DNA from: Hymenobacter cyanobacteriorum
GTDB taxonomy: Bacteria > Bacteroidota > Bacteroidia > Cytophagales > Hymenobacteraceae
NCBI RefSeq assembly: GCF_022631375.1
Contig: NZ_JALBGC010000003.1
Span: forward strand, 310,001 to 374,000
DNA length: 64,000 nucleotides
Direction of reading: 5' to 3'
In this document: positions 54,099-63,560 of the stretch, piece after piece
How positions within the stretch are numbered: position 1 is the first letter of the stretch
How the letters are laid out: every line of letters begins with the position of its first letter
Translations under genes and position numbers: made by a program
The notes under the pieces: generated by a model
Databases searched by the model: none
What the model was told of the DNA's origin: nothing
Seen by the model: the letters and a program-made list of their open reading frames with translations, nothing else

Positions 54099-54799
54099 GG
54101 TGTGGATTGGGGTTTGGGTTGAAAAATGGGTTGAACAAGTGGTGAGAGGTAGTGCGCGTGCTAAACGCCGAAGAGTTAACTCCGAACGAGTTAAACTGCA
54201 TCGGCGCAGAGTGTGCTGCTAGCAGTGAAAAAGACTGCTCCATGAGAGGGGGGGTAAGTCCCGTTGCGAAGTACCCCCGGGGCCTCAAGACTGGGTACCC
54301 TCAAGTCTCGCACCTTCGCACGCAGAAATTTTTCCCAGATTTTTTGTGGGTGTCCCGGGTTGAGAGTTGGGTCAGCAGGTTTGCGACGCGGTACATCGCT
54401 ACCGCTGAGCAGCGGTGAACCACAACAGTCTGCGAAGCCCTTGGCGAAGAAGGGCATTGTGTGGAAATCCCGTCAATCTCAGGGTTGAAGCAGTCTGCTG
54501 CTCACCCGAAACGGGCTTCGTGGTAGCGATGTATAGAGCTCTTGGGGAGCTAGAAAATCGCGGTAGCAGAAAAAGGACTAGAATGCTCTGGGTGGGTGCA
54601 TCTGCTTGCGTGCCCCCTCCACTGGTCCAACGTTCCAGGTGATAACTGCTCAAGGACACTCAGATTTGCTGCTTTTTTCACAAGCACCCTACTAGACGTG
54701 GGTGAAAAATCCAGCAAATCCGACTTGAGACACCGCATCCATAGTTGCGTGATTACCGAACTGTGCTACTGGTGTGAACCCGTTTTCATCTAGTCAACT
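54099..54799. other. Gene-free region in the island
   Basis: About 700 bp have no convincing gene on either strand: all frames are short and unlike proteins. It holds the leader of the DUF3871 gene, several inverted repeats (including TTAACTC/GAGTTAA at 54176-54194 and TACATCGCTACC/GGTAGCGATGTA at 54392-54533) and GGGTACCC at about 54293. This is the largest non-coding stretch in the window. Confidence 0.6.
54392..54533. ncRNA. Candidate structured RNA, strand not determined
   Basis: A 12-bp perfect helix closes the element (54392-54403 with 54522-54533). Inside, CGAAGCCC (54433-54440) pairs with GGGCTTCG (54513-54520), adjoining the closing helix. Smaller hairpins are ACCGCT/AGCGGT (54401-54416), GCCCTT/AAGGGC (54437-54455) and CCCG-AAA-CGGG (about 54505-54515); some of these compete. 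No known RNA family is recognised. It could also be a DNA site such as a transfer or replication origin. Confidence 0.35.
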
Positions 54800-57160
54800 C
54801 TACAAGTGAGCAATTGGCGCGATGAGGTAGTGAGGGTTTTCAACACCGAACAGGTCTTTTCTCCCAATACGTGACGGTTGCTTGCCGACCAAGCCCAGTG
54901 CCTGACGCAGCATTCTCAATCCGACTTGCACATAGTCCTGCTCTGTTTGAGGATTCGCGGTGGAGAATCCTGGGAGGTGGACAGCACCAATATTGAGTAA
55001 GAAAGCGGACTGAACAGCTTCTTTGAGCGCATTTGCTAGAACCGCCAGTAGTTGCGTCGCATCCTCTGATAAGTGCTTGTCAAAAGTTGCCCGCAAATAC
55101 AGCTTCCCTCCGAGCAGAGTGGCGGTGTTGATGGTCTCCGTAGCGAGGTCATTCAACGCACTTTTAATGACCGAGTAGTAATCCTCTTGTTCAACGGGTG
55201 ATGACCCATCCCAAGGCTTAGAGTCATGCACCAGCTTTGTGAACCAGTCTTTTTTCTTCGGTACAGAGCCGTCGGGAGAGAGCCAACTCAGTGACAAGTC
55301 AAGCACGGCATCAGCGGCGTCTTTCGTATTCGCTACTAATTCCTGGATGCGGACCTTCTTCACACCGTACAAGGGCGTCTCATCTGATTCCGCCGCATCT
55401 TCATCTAGTAGTTGGACCAGCGTTTCAATGGCCTTGAACGATGATGTAGGCTTGTGTGTGGGAAGACGGCCACTGATACTCTTCTTGAACACCTCCGCCC
55501 AAGCTTCTCCTGCGGCTTTTTTGACCGACGAGGAGACGTATTTCTCCACGGTCACCGTTTCAAGCGAGCAGTTGATGAATTGGTCGTGCACTGCCATCCA
55601 CAGGATGAGGCTTGGCAGTCCTTGGTTCTCTTTGTCAAGAAAAGCGTCTTTGAATGCCGGGTACTCCGAAAGTACAAAGTCGTACCGTCCTTCAAACTTC
55701 ACCAGCATGTCGTACGAAGCACCAGTTTCAGAGTCAGCGATGGCTTTGAAGGCAGCGAGGAGTTTCTCGCGATGAGTGTAGAGCTTGTCAAAATCGGTTA
55801 GTACTTGGTCTTCTTCAATATAGATGCCCGCGTCCTTCGAGGACACACCAACCTTTGTTCCCAGTAGCATGTCACCCCATGCCTGCGTGACGAAATCCTT
55901 GCTGCGAATGTGACCATCAAACGGCGGCATGAACACATGCAGGTCGCCACCGTTGCGCAAGCGAGCGAATGCCTGCACGACGGAAGAGCGCATATCCGTG
56001 AAAGTACCCAAAGCCAGAGAACCGGCTTGGTCGGTGTTCTGCCCAGGGAGGATGGCGATTAGTACTCCGTCCTTGCTCACTATGTTGACACCCGTCTTAA
56101 ATGTCGTACCGATGGAATTCTTGGTTTCGTTGAAAGGGGTCTTGTTGTCAGAGGTCAGAAGTAGAGGGCGAGGAACTAGTCCACGCACTGCTTCAGCAGC
56201 AACACTGTCCCTGCCCGTCGCAAGCTTCTGAGCAATGGATTTGTAGGCCGTCAGAATGTGGATGGGGCGACTAGGGTAGCGTTTAATCACCTCTTCCAAT
56301 CCAGCGAGGGGATGCAAATCCTTCTCGCCGTATTCTTGGGTGCAAATGTGCAAGTGCAACCGTGCTTGCTGCGGCCCCTTGATTCGGTCTGCTTGAAACA
56401 CTGTGATGCGCCGACCTGTGAGAAAGGAAACCGCTTTGGAAACCTCGACAGCATCGGCAGTGAACGTCGCACTTGCAATGAAGGCTTTGTGCACTAGCCC
56501 AGTCCATTGCAGCAGCTCAGGCAAATGCTGGGATGAGAAAATAGAAGTTTTCTCGTGAATCTCGTCAACAATCAGCACCACTTTGCGCTCGCTCGTCAGC
56601 AGATGGTCTCGAAGCTTGTCCTTGTACCCACTTTTACCGAGGGCTTGCCGAACCGATTTCTTGCCCCCACTACCCAGCAGAAAGTCGGGCGTCATGAGTT
56701 GCACTTGGTAGTCGAAGTTCTCCGGATTCGCGAACGTGTCCTCATCTTCGCGACTGTCGATTTGGGTGCAGTCGAAGTACGAAATCCCGCGCTTACTCAG
56801 TTCGCGGGTAATCTCATTCAGAAGTCGCAGAAAGGGTGCGCAGTAGAAAATCGTGAAATCAGTTCCTGTGGCAAGGTACTGGCCGATGTAGTCGAAGAGA
56901 ACGTGGGTTTTTCCGGTGCCAACTTGAAAGTTGAGGATGGAGGTGTCGCTACTGAAAGGAGCAAGACGCACCAAATCAGTGCTGGCATCAAGATGCCTGG
57001 CGTGAAGCACAATTTTCTCAAAACTCGTGTAAAAGACACGCTTCTTCTTTCCTCCTTCAAAGATTTCCTCTGCAAACATTGTGTCCGTCAACTCAAAGTA
57101 CCGAATGGGTAGCGGAGTGATGCGAACCGGATATGAAAGGGCGCTATACCTGCCGCTCAT
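54800..57160 (-). CDS. SF2 helicase-like protein linked to type I restriction genes, 786 aa
   Basis: Residues 78-86 contain Walker A (F-Q-V-G-T-G-K-T-H). Motif II is D-E-I-H at 199-202, motif III S-A-T at 230-232, and motif VI resembles Q-A-F-A-R-L-R at 396-402. So it is a complete DEAD/DEAH-type ATPase core. The remaining 380 residues match nothing I recognise and lack an obvious nuclease motif. It lies 156 bp after hsdR on the same strand. It may be an accessory defence factor; it is not the usual HsdR. Lower GC than the core. Confidence 0.82.
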   Translation of the reverse strand: MSGRYSALSYPVRITPLPIRYFELTDTMFAEEIFEGGKKKRVFYTSFEKIVLHARHLDASTDLVRLAPFSSDTSILNFQVGTGKTHVLFDYIGQYLATGTDFTIFYCAPFLRLLNEITRELSKRGISYFDCTQIDSREDEDTFANPENFDYQVQLMTPDFLLGSGGKKSVRQALGKSGYKDKLRDHLLTSERKVVLIVDEIHEKTSIFSSQHLPELLQWTGLVHKAFIASATFTADAVEVSKAVSFLTGRRITVFQADRIKGPQQARLHLHICTQEYGEKDLHPLAGLEEVIKRYPSRPIHILTAYKSIAQKLATGRDSVAAEAVRGLVPRPLLLTSDNKTPFNETKNSIGTTFKTGVNIVSKDGVLIAILPGQNTDQAGSLALGTFTDMRSSVVQAFARLRNGGDLHVFMPPFDGHIRSKDFVTQAWGDMLLGTKVGVSSKDAGIYIEEDQVLTDFDKLYTHREKLLAAFKAIADSETGASYDMLVKFEGRYDFVLSEYPAFKDAFLDKENQGLPSLILWMAVHDQFINCSLETVTVEKYVSSSVKKAAGEAWAEVFKKSISGRLPTHKPTSSFKAIETLVQLLDEDAAESDETPLYGVKKVRIQELVANTKDAADAVLDLSLSWLSPDGSVPKKKDWFTKLVHDSKPWDGSSPVEQEDYYSVIKSALNDLATETINTATLLGGKLYLRATFDKHLSEDATQLLAVLANALKEAVQSAFLLNIGAVHLPGFSTANPQTEQDYVQVGLRMLRQALGLVGKQPSRIGRKDLFGVENPHYLIAPIAHL

Positions 57161-57316
57161 GGTGCTTCGAAATCAGATGGAGGAGCGAGAGGTTTGAATC
57201 AGCGGCAACTTGGTTTTACACCGCCTCGGCGTGCTGGTTCATGTGCTCTAGCAGGGAAACTACTCGCCTAGCCTTTGTCGAACACACCAAGTAGACCGTG
57301 CGTGAAGGGTGGTTCA

Positions 57317-60300
57317 TCAGGCAAAGGCCTGTCCCCGGACAGCTCGCTGGTAGAAGTGCTGAAACACCTGGGTGTGAGTAGCCGCGAACAGGGGCCGGTC
57401 GTAGCTGTCCGGAAGCGTCTTGTTCAACACTTCGACAATGACAGAATCGACTTTTGCCCTGGATGCGGTGTCGCGATGCCACTCTTGAACCAGCACCAGG
57501 GGCTTTTCTTCGCGTAGCCGGGCCAGTAGGCTGCGGGCGGCAGTTTTCACTTGGAGCAATTGGTCTTTGGACAGCTTCTGCTCATCAATGTGTTTCTTGA
57601 GCAAGTCGAAGAGTTCGAGTTCCTCTTCGGTGAGTCCCTCTCGCGTGTGGCGCTCTGCTTCGGCTTTTAGGGTAGAAGCATAAGCAAGCAGTTCCTCAAA
57701 AATCTCTTCGGTGCGGCGACCGCCGGCGTTGTAGGCTTCGATGATGCGCGCCAGGCGTTCCGCAAAGGGAGCACGCTCAACATTCCGTCTCAAGAGCTGC
57801 TGCAACTTTTCTTCTAGAAAGGTCCGCAGTTGGGCTACTTCGATGTTGAGGTGGGCCGATGTGCGGAAGCTTTCGCGCTGCTCTTCGAGGTTCAAGTTGC
57901 TCAGGTCCAACTCACGGCCGGGGGTGAGTACGAGCGGAGTCGTTGCTTCCTGTCCTACGCGCAGCACACTACGGTCAAGCAACTGGCCAATTCGCTGTTG
58001 AGCGGCATCTGTTTCACCGGCACCAGTGATTTGCGCCAGTAGGTCGTGCAGGTAAGCTACTACCGTCACCAGTCGGTACTTGGCTCGGTGGCGCAGCACA
58101 TCGGGCCGGGCGGCTTGGTAGAGGCCTTCGATGAGCCGGGCGCGGAGGGCGTAGGCTTGACGTTGGGTGTCTGAGGCAAGGAGTGTGTTGGCAAAATCCT
58201 GGAGTCGAGCGAGGTTGGCAAACAGGCCGCCGGATGCCTCATCGCTAGGTTCGTTCTCTACCAGCGCTTCGGTGAGGGCGATGTTCTGTGTCTGACACCA
58301 CGTCACTATCTCAGCTAGGGCCTCGTCGAGCAGAGTGTAAAGGTGGTCGAACTCCTGTAGCGGCTGGTGGCCTGTGTGTTCATTATCACCCTGTGGGGGC
58401 GTCCCGGGACGCGGGGTTGTGTACTCGACCAGGGACGCTCTGAGGCTGGCCAACACATCGCAGTACCCCACGATGAGGCCCGCCGACTTTCCTTCGTAGA
58501 CTCGATTGGCGCGCGCGATGGCCTGCATCAAGGAATGAGCACGCATCGGCTTGTCAAGGTAGAGGGTTGACACGCTGGGCGCGTCGAACCCTACCAGCCA
58601 CATCGAGCACACGAACACAAGTTGCAGCGGGTGCGCCGCGTCCTTGAAATTGTGCTCGATGTCGTGACCTTGCGCATCAAGCTGGGCGAGTCGCTTGATG
58701 TGAGGTTTGATGTTGAGGTCCTGCTTTTCGAACTTCTCTTCGTCGCCGTTCTCAATGCTCACCACCACAGCCATTTCCAAGCGCTCCATCCAAGCCAGTC
58801 GGGCCTTCAAGTCGTGATGTTGGGAAGAGCCTTTCGGAACTGTAGTCAGTTCTTTCCGCGTGTTGCGGATGGCTTGCTCCCAGTGATACTTCACCTTGTC
58901 GTAGAGCCGTACTGTGGTGGGTTTGTCGATGCTGACGGCGACCGCCTTGCCGAGGAAACCGCGCCGGGGAAGGTGCCACACCAAGTCTTGGGCAACAGCC
59001 TCCAATCGGTCATCACGACGCAGTACTTCCAACTGACTGGCATGCTGGTCTTCAAGCCGGCGCTGCTGCTGCTCGGTCAGATTTTCATCTTCCAGAATTT
59101 CGGCAAGTTCATCGTCGAGCTCGGGATTTTCGAGTCCCACTTCGGGGGTGCGGTTCTGGTAGAGCAGGCGCACAGTGGCTCCATCGGCTACGGCCTGGTC
59201 GAAGGGGTACTCGCTCACGTATTCACCGAACCACCTGTGAGTGAGTCGTTCGGCACCAAGCAGCGGCGTGCCCGTGAAGGCTAGGAACTGAGCGTTGGGC
59301 AGCGCGTCGCGCATGTTCTCGGCCAGCGTCTTATACTGCGAGCGGTGTGCTTCGTCCACGAACACAATGATGTTGTCGCGCGTCGAGAGCACGGGGTAGG
59401 CTCTGCCGGCTTCGTAGCGAAACTTTTGAATGAGCGTGAAGACGTAGCGCGGGCCTGCGGGGCGGGCCAACACGTCACGCAGTTCCCGTGAGTCTTGGGG
59501 GCGAACTGCCTGGGCCGGGGTCATGTCGCCCCAATGCAGAAAGTTGCGGTAGAGCTGGTCGTCGAGGTCGTCTCGGTCGGTGATGAGGAGAAAGGTGAAA
59601 GCGCCCTCGAATTGGCGGGCCAGCTTGCGGGCCAGCATCACCATGGAGAACGACTTGCCGGAGCCCTGCGTGTGCCAGAACACCCCGAGCTTGCCGTCGC
59701 GGTTGGCCCGGTCGCGGAATGCCTCCACGGTGCGGTTCACCCCTAAATACTGGTGGTTGTGGGCGATGACCTTACCAGCATTCTGGTAGTGGAACAGCAC
59801 GAAGTTCCGCACGTAGTCGAGCAGCCGCTCCGGGGCGAGTAGGCCCCGTAGGGCGTAGTCCAGACTCAGGTGAGAGTCCCGACGAGCGGGGTCCGTGGGC
59901 AGACCGGGCTTGTCCGATTCGGAGGCAGGACGCAGCCACTCGCCAAAGTACTCGTAGCCAGCCGAGAATGACCCGGCCCGGGTTTCGAGCCCGTTGGAAA
60001 GGAGTGCTACCACGTTGGCGTGGAAAAGCTGCGGCAGCTCCACACGGTAGTTGGTCAGGTTGTTGTCGTAGGCCTGCTTCACCTTCTCGGTGGCGTTCTT
60101 CAACTCGATGAACACCAGGGGCAGCCCGTTCACGAAAATCAGCAGGTCGGGCCGGCGGTAGCCCACGGTGCCTTGAATCCAGAGCTGGGACACGACTCTA
60201 AAGTCGTTCTTCGTTGGGTGCTTGAAGTCTAGCACCTGTATCTGCTGCTGACGCGGCCGGCCGGTGACCTCGTCAGTCCATTGAGCGGGGTAGCCGTCGC

Positions 60301-60598
60301 GCAGCATCTCGTACACCTCCCGGTTAGCGGCCAGTGGGCTTTCGGCGATGCGCCGGGCCGTAAGGGCTTCGAACGCCTTGTCGAGCACCTTCGCCGGGAC
60401 CTTGGAGTTGAGCTTCTCCAGCATTTTCCGCAGCACCACTGGCAGCACCACCTGACTTTTGTCGGTGCGGCCGCTTCCATCAGGCAGCGTCGCCTCGTGG
60501 GGTGTGAAGGCGTTGATGTGCTGGTAGATGGGGAATTCCTGCTTGAGCAGGTCTACGCACGCTTGTTCGAGTTGGGCTTCGGTGTAGAGCTTTGCCAT
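57317..60598 (-). CDS. hsdR: Type I restriction enzyme R subunit
   Basis: HsdR supplies the nuclease and the ATP-driven DNA translocase of the type I complex. The N-terminal nuclease site is D151...E165-x-K167 ('DLLIFVNGLPLVFIELKNA'). The motor has Walker A Q-G-S-G-K-S at 311-316 and D-E-A-H at 415-418, then 'FTGTPLLG' and the motif VI region 'SLMQAIARANRVYEGK'. A C-terminal helical part (about 800-1090) contacts HsdM. 1093 aa is normal. It starts 24 bp after hsdS, clearly in one operon. All catalytic residues are present. Confidence 0.96.
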   Translation of the reverse strand: MAKLYTEAQLEQACVDLLKQEFPIYQHINAFTPHEATLPDGSGRTDKSQVVLPVVLRKMLEKLNSKVPAKVLDKAFEALTARRIAESPLAANREVYEMLRDGYPAQWTDEVTGRPRQQQIQVLDFKHPTKNDFRVVSQLWIQGTVGYRRPDLLIFVNGLPLVFIELKNATEKVKQAYDNNLTNYRVELPQLFHANVVALLSNGLETRAGSFSAGYEYFGEWLRPASESDKPGLPTDPARRDSHLSLDYALRGLLAPERLLDYVRNFVLFHYQNAGKVIAHNHQYLGVNRTVEAFRDRANRDGKLGVFWHTQGSGKSFSMVMLARKLARQFEGAFTFLLITDRDDLDDQLYRNFLHWGDMTPAQAVRPQDSRELRDVLARPAGPRYVFTLIQKFRYEAGRAYPVLSTRDNIIVFVDEAHRSQYKTLAENMRDALPNAQFLAFTGTPLLGAERLTHRWFGEYVSEYPFDQAVADGATVRLLYQNRTPEVGLENPELDDELAEILEDENLTEQQQRRLEDQHASQLEVLRRDDRLEAVAQDLVWHLPRRGFLGKAVAVSIDKPTTVRLYDKVKYHWEQAIRNTRKELTTVPKGSSQHHDLKARLAWMERLEMAVVVSIENGDEEKFEKQDLNIKPHIKRLAQLDAQGHDIEHNFKDAAHPLQLVFVCSMWLVGFDAPSVSTLYLDKPMRAHSLMQAIARANRVYEGKSAGLIVGYCDVLASLRASLVEYTTPRPGTPPQGDNEHTGHQPLQEFDHLYTLLDEALAEIVTWCQTQNIALTEALVENEPSDEASGGLFANLARLQDFANTLLASDTQRQAYALRARLIEGLYQAARPDVLRHRAKYRLVTVVAYLHDLLAQITGAGETDAAQQRIGQLLDRSVLRVGQEATTPLVLTPGRELDLSNLNLEEQRESFRTSAHLNIEVAQLRTFLEEKLQQLLRRNVERAPFAERLARIIEAYNAGGRRTEEIFEELLAYASTLKAEAERHTREGLTEEELELFDLLKKHIDEQKLSKDQLLQVKTAARSLLARLREEKPLVLVQEWHRDTASRAKVDSVIVEVLNKTLPDSYDRPLFAATHTQVFQHFYQRAVRGQAFA

Positions 60599-60622
60599 AT
60601 AGGGTAGATGATGGACTGGGTT

Positions 60623-61246
60623 CTATTCGGCTACATGAATTGTGAGCTGCCCGCTCAGAAGACGGAGCAAAATAGCATCACGCGTCTGACTGAGTCGAGC
60701 ATTGCGAAGAGTGTTGGTCGTAATCAGGTCATCGTATGCTCCCAACAAGTCACCAATGCGCCGTTGCTCAAGTGGAGTTGGGAGTGGGAGTTCGAAGAGT
60801 TCAAGGTCTTCTTTTGTCAAGGCTTCGCGAGTCCCACCTGTGGAGGCAATGTTCAATAACCGGGTCTTGTGATAGGCCGATGAAAGCATGAGTGCAATGA
60901 ATCGTGCATCTGCCTTCTCAGGGTCAATCCGAATGATGGCGACGTGTTGATTGACGCGAGCAGGCAAAACGTCTTCCGGCACAATACAGCACCGTGCTAC
61001 CGATGCTCCAGTGATGTTCAGCAACACATCATTCTTGGCTAGCGAGACACCCGAGAGCTTCTTGGCGTGTGCATCATTGATGCGAGCCAGCCCTCCGTAG
61101 TCAAACACACCATCTTGCACATTCATGCTTCGAATCAAAGCCACACCAGTTTCTTGGTAGACTTCCTTGCCACCCTTGGGCGTTGAACCGCTGCCAATTT
61201 TCAGGGTGATTGCTTTGAGCGGAGTAGGTGTCCATTCATTCCGCAT
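60623..61246 (-). CDS. hsdS: Type I restriction specificity subunit, half-size, one TRD
   Basis: HsdS decides the DNA sequence recognised. The usual protein has two target-recognition domains (about 400 aa); this one has 207 aa, a single TRD (about 1-150: 'WTPTPLKAITLKIGSGSTPKGG', 'NVQDGVFDYGG', 'LLNITGASVARCCIV') and one conserved helix ('PLPTPLEQRRIGDLLGAYDDLI'). It ends naturally with 'LLSGQLTI', so this does not look like a broken gene. It overlaps hsdM by 11 bp. A dimer would be expected to bind a symmetric split site. Confidence 0.92.
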   Translation of the reverse strand: MRNEWTPTPLKAITLKIGSGSTPKGGKEVYQETGVALIRSMNVQDGVFDYGGLARINDAHAKKLSGVSLAKNDVLLNITGASVARCCIVPEDVLPARVNQHVAIIRIDPEKADARFIALMLSSAYHKTRLLNIASTGGTREALTKEDLELFELPLPTPLEQRRIGDLLGAYDDLITTNTLRNARLSQTRDAILLRLLSGQLTIHVAE

Positions 61247-63560
61247 TTTCCAGGAGTGCTATCAGGTTCATCTCAATCGTCTGTTCTAGTCCGTGGGCCT
61301 TGTCCGTGAGCTCTCGAAGCTCTTGGTGCCAAGCGTGCAGTTGTTGCTGGAATTCCTCTTCTGTCAGGTCATCTTCATCAGGGTCTACGCCTACGTAGCG
61401 GCCCGAATTTAGGGAAAAATCCTGCTTTTCAATCTCTTGAAGTGATGCGCTGTAGCACAAGCCAACTACGTTCTGGTAGGTGGCTTCCGGAAAACGCTCG
61501 TGCAACCAGCGCACTTGGGCCAGATAGTAGAGCGACGACTTCGGAAGAAATTCAGGGTCTTTGGTTTGCTGGGTGTTGCTGTGTTCAACCAGCTTGGTGA
61601 GCGCCGGGCGTAGAACACTGGGACGAGGCAAGGTGGGGGCAGCTTTCACTGGACTGCGAAGGTGCTCGATGGCATGGCCCAGAAGAGTCTCAGCAGCCCG
61701 GAAAGTGCGCTCCAAGTGCCGACGGTGTTCAAGGATGGTCGTCGCGAGTACGTCCAAGGCCTCACGAGCGATGTGCTGCGCTCGGTTGGCGGCTGTGATT
61801 TCGTCAGGCATCAATGAACGGGTTTCGAACCCGGCCGGCCAAGTTGACCTGCGCCAAGCGAAGTAGGCATTCATAGCCTTTTCAGCTTCCGATTCGGCGG
61901 TGGCCAAGGAAGTCGGCAGGGTGCCGTGCACTCCGTCGGCTAGTACCGCATGGTGTGGCACCAGAGCCGGGGCGTGGAGAGCATCCTTCTCTTCCGTGGT
62001 GAGCATCAGGTTGGCTAGTGCATCCATGGTCTGCTGCGCCAGCGTTTTCACAGCGGCATCGGCTTCGCGCAGTGCTTGGGTTATGCCCGGTAGATGGGCG
62101 AAGGTGTTCTCCAAGTACTCGTCCACCAGCGCCACCATCCGCACCCGTTCGCCTTTGTGAAGACGTGTGATGGTCGCTACATTCAAAACCTGCTCTTGTG
62201 TGAATTCGCGCTGGGAACGGCTTACTCGCCGGTACACGTTGCGGGCATCCACGAAGAGCACCGGCAAGTCTGCGTCCAGAAGTGCCTTGTCGTCGTACTG
62301 GTCGTCGGCAATGTCGCGCTCACGACTGCGGTCGAAAAACCACAGCGAGGCCGGCAAGGTGACAGTCAGGAACATGTTGCTCGAAAGGGTTGTCATTTGG
62401 CTCACCAATCCACGCAACACGAGCTTCCGGCGAATCTCGTACTCAGAGTTTCCCACATCGGATGCCGAGTTGGCCATGACCAACGCTGCACGCCCTTCGC
62501 GTTTGAGGGCCGCGATGAACATCGTAATCCAGAGGTAGTTGCCGTTCGGAATACGCTCGCCTTCACTGTCGGCGGCTTCGGCGCTGCCCTTCTTCGTCGT
62601 CTTAGTGGCCTTCGTCTTGTTGCGCGGCAGCCCGAAGCGGTTGAAGCGTGGGTTGTCCTCAATCGCGGCTAGGCTCACGTCCTTCACGTTGAAGGGGGGG
62701 TTGGCCATCACGAAGTCGAATTCGCCGAATTTGTCCTCAAATGGGTCATCGAAGTAGGCGTTGGCGTGGAGCACCTCGCCGCGTAGTCCATGCACAGCTA
62801 GGTTCATGCGGGCCAGCTTCACGGTCTCCTCGTTTTTCTCCGAGCCATAGACGTAGAGGTCCAAGTCTTCGTCTTCGTCAGTGTGCCGCTCGTGCCGCCG
62901 CCGCTCCACGAACGAAGCCGACTGCACGAACATGCCCCCCGAGCCGCACGCCGGGTCGTAGAGTGTGCCACGGTAAGGCTCCAACACTTCCACCATGTAC
63001 TTGACAACCGACGTAGGGGTGAAATACTCACCGTCTTGGGCCAGAGCGAATTCCGAGAGGAAGTACTCGTACACCATGCCGAAGACATCGCCGGTTGCGT
63101 CCTTCGGAATGTCGGCAAACATTCGAAGCAGGTCTTTCAACAGCGTTTTGCGCTTGCCAGTACTTGCCAGTTGGGCGTAGTCGTCTTTCGGCAGCATGCC
63201 ATCTAGTTCCGGCTTGTGGGTCTCAATGGCCTTCATGGCATCGTGGATGGCCTCTGCGAAGTTGGCGTCATCTTCCAAGGTCACAAGCCGGTCGTAGCGG
63301 GCTTCGGGCGGCAGGTAGAGGCCGCACAAGGCCAACGCAATCTGGGCTTCGGTGCGCTGAACGCGGGTGGTCTCCTGGGCCTTCAGCTCAGCGCGGAGCT
63401 TGTCTTCGATGGCGGCGAAGCGGTTGTCGGCGAAGCGCAGGAACAGCAGCCCGAGGACGGGCCGGTCGAATTTGTTGAGGGGAATGTCAGCGTCAGAGCG
63501 TAGGCGCGTCGCGGCCTGCCAGAGGCGTTTGCGGAGCTCGTCGAGTTGTTCGTTGGTCAT
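61236..63560 (-). CDS. hsdM: Type I restriction methyltransferase M subunit, long form
   Basis: HsdM methylates adenine in the recognised site and protects host DNA. The SAM site DPACGSGGMF is at 202-211 and the catalytic NPPF at 287-290, with an N-terminal helical domain (1-150). At 774 aa it is well above the common size of about 500. The extra C-terminal part (about 480-774) is helical with coiled-coil stretches and ends before hsdS. It starts at ATG 63560 (M-T-N-E-Q-L); the ATG at 63599 is a longer, less likely start. The promoter lies upstream at 63633-63661. Confidence 0.95.
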   Translation of the reverse strand: MTNEQLDELRKRLWQAATRLRSDADIPLNKFDRPVLGLLFLRFADNRFAAIEDKLRAELKAQETTRVQRTEAQIALALCGLYLPPEARYDRLVTLEDDANFAEAIHDAMKAIETHKPELDGMLPKDDYAQLASTGKRKTLLKDLLRMFADIPKDATGDVFGMVYEYFLSEFALAQDGEYFTPTSVVKYMVEVLEPYRGTLYDPACGSGGMFVQSASFVERRRHERHTDEDEDLDLYVYGSEKNEETVKLARMNLAVHGLRGEVLHANAYFDDPFEDKFGEFDFVMANPPFNVKDVSLAAIEDNPRFNRFGLPRNKTKATKTTKKGSAEAADSEGERIPNGNYLWITMFIAALKREGRAALVMANSASDVGNSEYEIRRKLVLRGLVSQMTTLSSNMFLTVTLPASLWFFDRSRERDIADDQYDDKALLDADLPVLFVDARNVYRRVSRSQREFTQEQVLNVATITRLHKGERVRMVALVDEYLENTFAHLPGITQALREADAAVKTLAQQTMDALANLMLTTEEKDALHAPALVPHHAVLADGVHGTLPTSLATAESEAEKAMNAYFAWRRSTWPAGFETRSLMPDEITAANRAQHIAREALDVLATTILEHRRHLERTFRAAETLLGHAIEHLRSPVKAAPTLPRPSVLRPALTKLVEHSNTQQTKDPEFLPKSSLYYLAQVRWLHERFPEATYQNVVGLCYSASLQEIEKQDFSLNSGRYVGVDPDEDDLTEEEFQQQLHAWHQELRELTDKAHGLEQTIEMNLIALLENAE

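Noticed and set aside
60623..61246. hsdS treated as a truncated pseudogene
   Set aside because: It has a normal start, one complete TRD, the conserved helix and a typical C-terminal end, and it overlaps hsdM in operon fashion, so a natural half-size subunit is more likely.
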